From assembly GCA_913041325.1 (NCBI GenBank), contig CAJWHU010000028.1, positions 1 through 14,066 of the forward strand: a stretch of DNA of 14,066 nt, given 5' to 3'. A model generated the notes under the pieces. That model was not told the origin of the DNA and searched no databases. It saw only the letters and a program-made list of their open reading frames with translations. The position numbers were made by a program, and so were the translations under genes. The DNA comes from an uncultured Fidelibacterota bacterium. GTDB lineage: Bacteria; Marinisomatota; Marinisomatia; Marinisomatales; UBA1611. Below, piece by piece: positions 14,014 to 14,066 of the stretch; positions within the stretch are counted from its first letter, which is position 1, and each line of letters opens with the position of its first letter.

Positions 14014-14066
14014 TGGTGCCCGGGGCCGGACTCGAACCGGCACGAAGTTTCCTTCGAGGGATTTTA
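14014..14066 (-). tRNA. tRNA-Leu (UAA anticodon), 3' part, cut by window edge
   Basis: Read on the minus strand, the right edge begins with TAA AA then TCCCT, which is the anticodon, the rest of its loop and the 3' side of the anticodon stem of a leucine tRNA. Next comes a long variable arm (TCGAAGG AAA CTTCG type pairing), as expected for the class II tRNAs Leu and Ser. The T arm follows (GCCGG TTCGAGT CCGGC), then the acceptor 3' strand CCCGGGC, discriminator A and an encoded CCA at 14014-14016. The 5' half lies outside the window. The anticodon falls on the last three bases, so the isotype rests on the loop reading and the long variable arm. The gene sits just upstream of rfaH, with no hairpin terminator visible between them. 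Confidence 0.9.

Noticed and set aside
1..14066. CRISPR arrays, insertion sequences or transposases
   Set aside because: No regular direct-repeat array, no transposase-like protein and no terminal inverted repeats were seen.

Overview
The window is a surface-polysaccharide (O-antigen or capsule type) biosynthesis locus from an AT-rich member of the Pseudomonadota. It is probably a gammaproteobacterium, because the first gene is a clear RfaH and a Wzz chain-length regulator follows. A legionaminic-acid (Leg) pathway fills the rest. Every gene is on the minus strand, so the locus reads from right (14066) to left (1). It runs off both ends, so I cannot name the species.

Right end (14066-12016): the 3' part of a tRNA-Leu (anticodon TAA at the window edge) is followed after 23 bases by rfaH, then by a wzz-type gene with a GTG start. 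A 466-base non-coding region follows. It holds candidate promoters, an inverted repeat, near-repeats of a 10-mer and an ops-like RfaH recruitment element (TGCGGTAGCCTGCC). Middle right (12015-9710): a small MarR-type winged-helix gene of the EPS-associated kind is followed by a terminator-like hairpin, then by a full-size ABC exporter resembling lipid-linked-oligosaccharide flippases (PglK type).

Middle and left (9698-1): a closely spaced gene train gives legB (4,6-dehydratase), legC (PLP aminotransferase), neuD-type acetyltransferase and legI (nonulosonate synthase). An AT-richer block follows, with a short-chain dehydrogenase/epimerase, a second DegT-type aminotransferase and a WbqC-family protein. 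Then come legG (hydrolysing 2-epimerase), a PIG-L deacetylase and ptmE (CBS plus nucleotidyltransferase). The first codons of what looks like a Gfo/Idh/MocA oxidoreductase reach the left edge. A CMP-Leg synthetase (legF/neuA type), glycosyltransferases and a polymerase are not in the window and are expected beyond the left edge.

How it fits together (inference): ptmE suggests a GDP-linked precursor. LegB, LegC, an acetyltransferase, LegG and LegI would convert it to a diacetyl legionaminic acid. The SDR/aminotransferase/WbqC/PIG-L genes may make another amino sugar or alter the N-acyl groups. The ABC protein may flip the lipid-linked unit, and Wzz would set chain length. RfaH made from the head of the locus may be recruited at the ops-like site and carry polymerase past the hairpin at 11557-11603 into the long operon. 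The most notable points are this self-contained RfaH/ops/terminator arrangement and the uncommon enzyme cassette between legI and legG.
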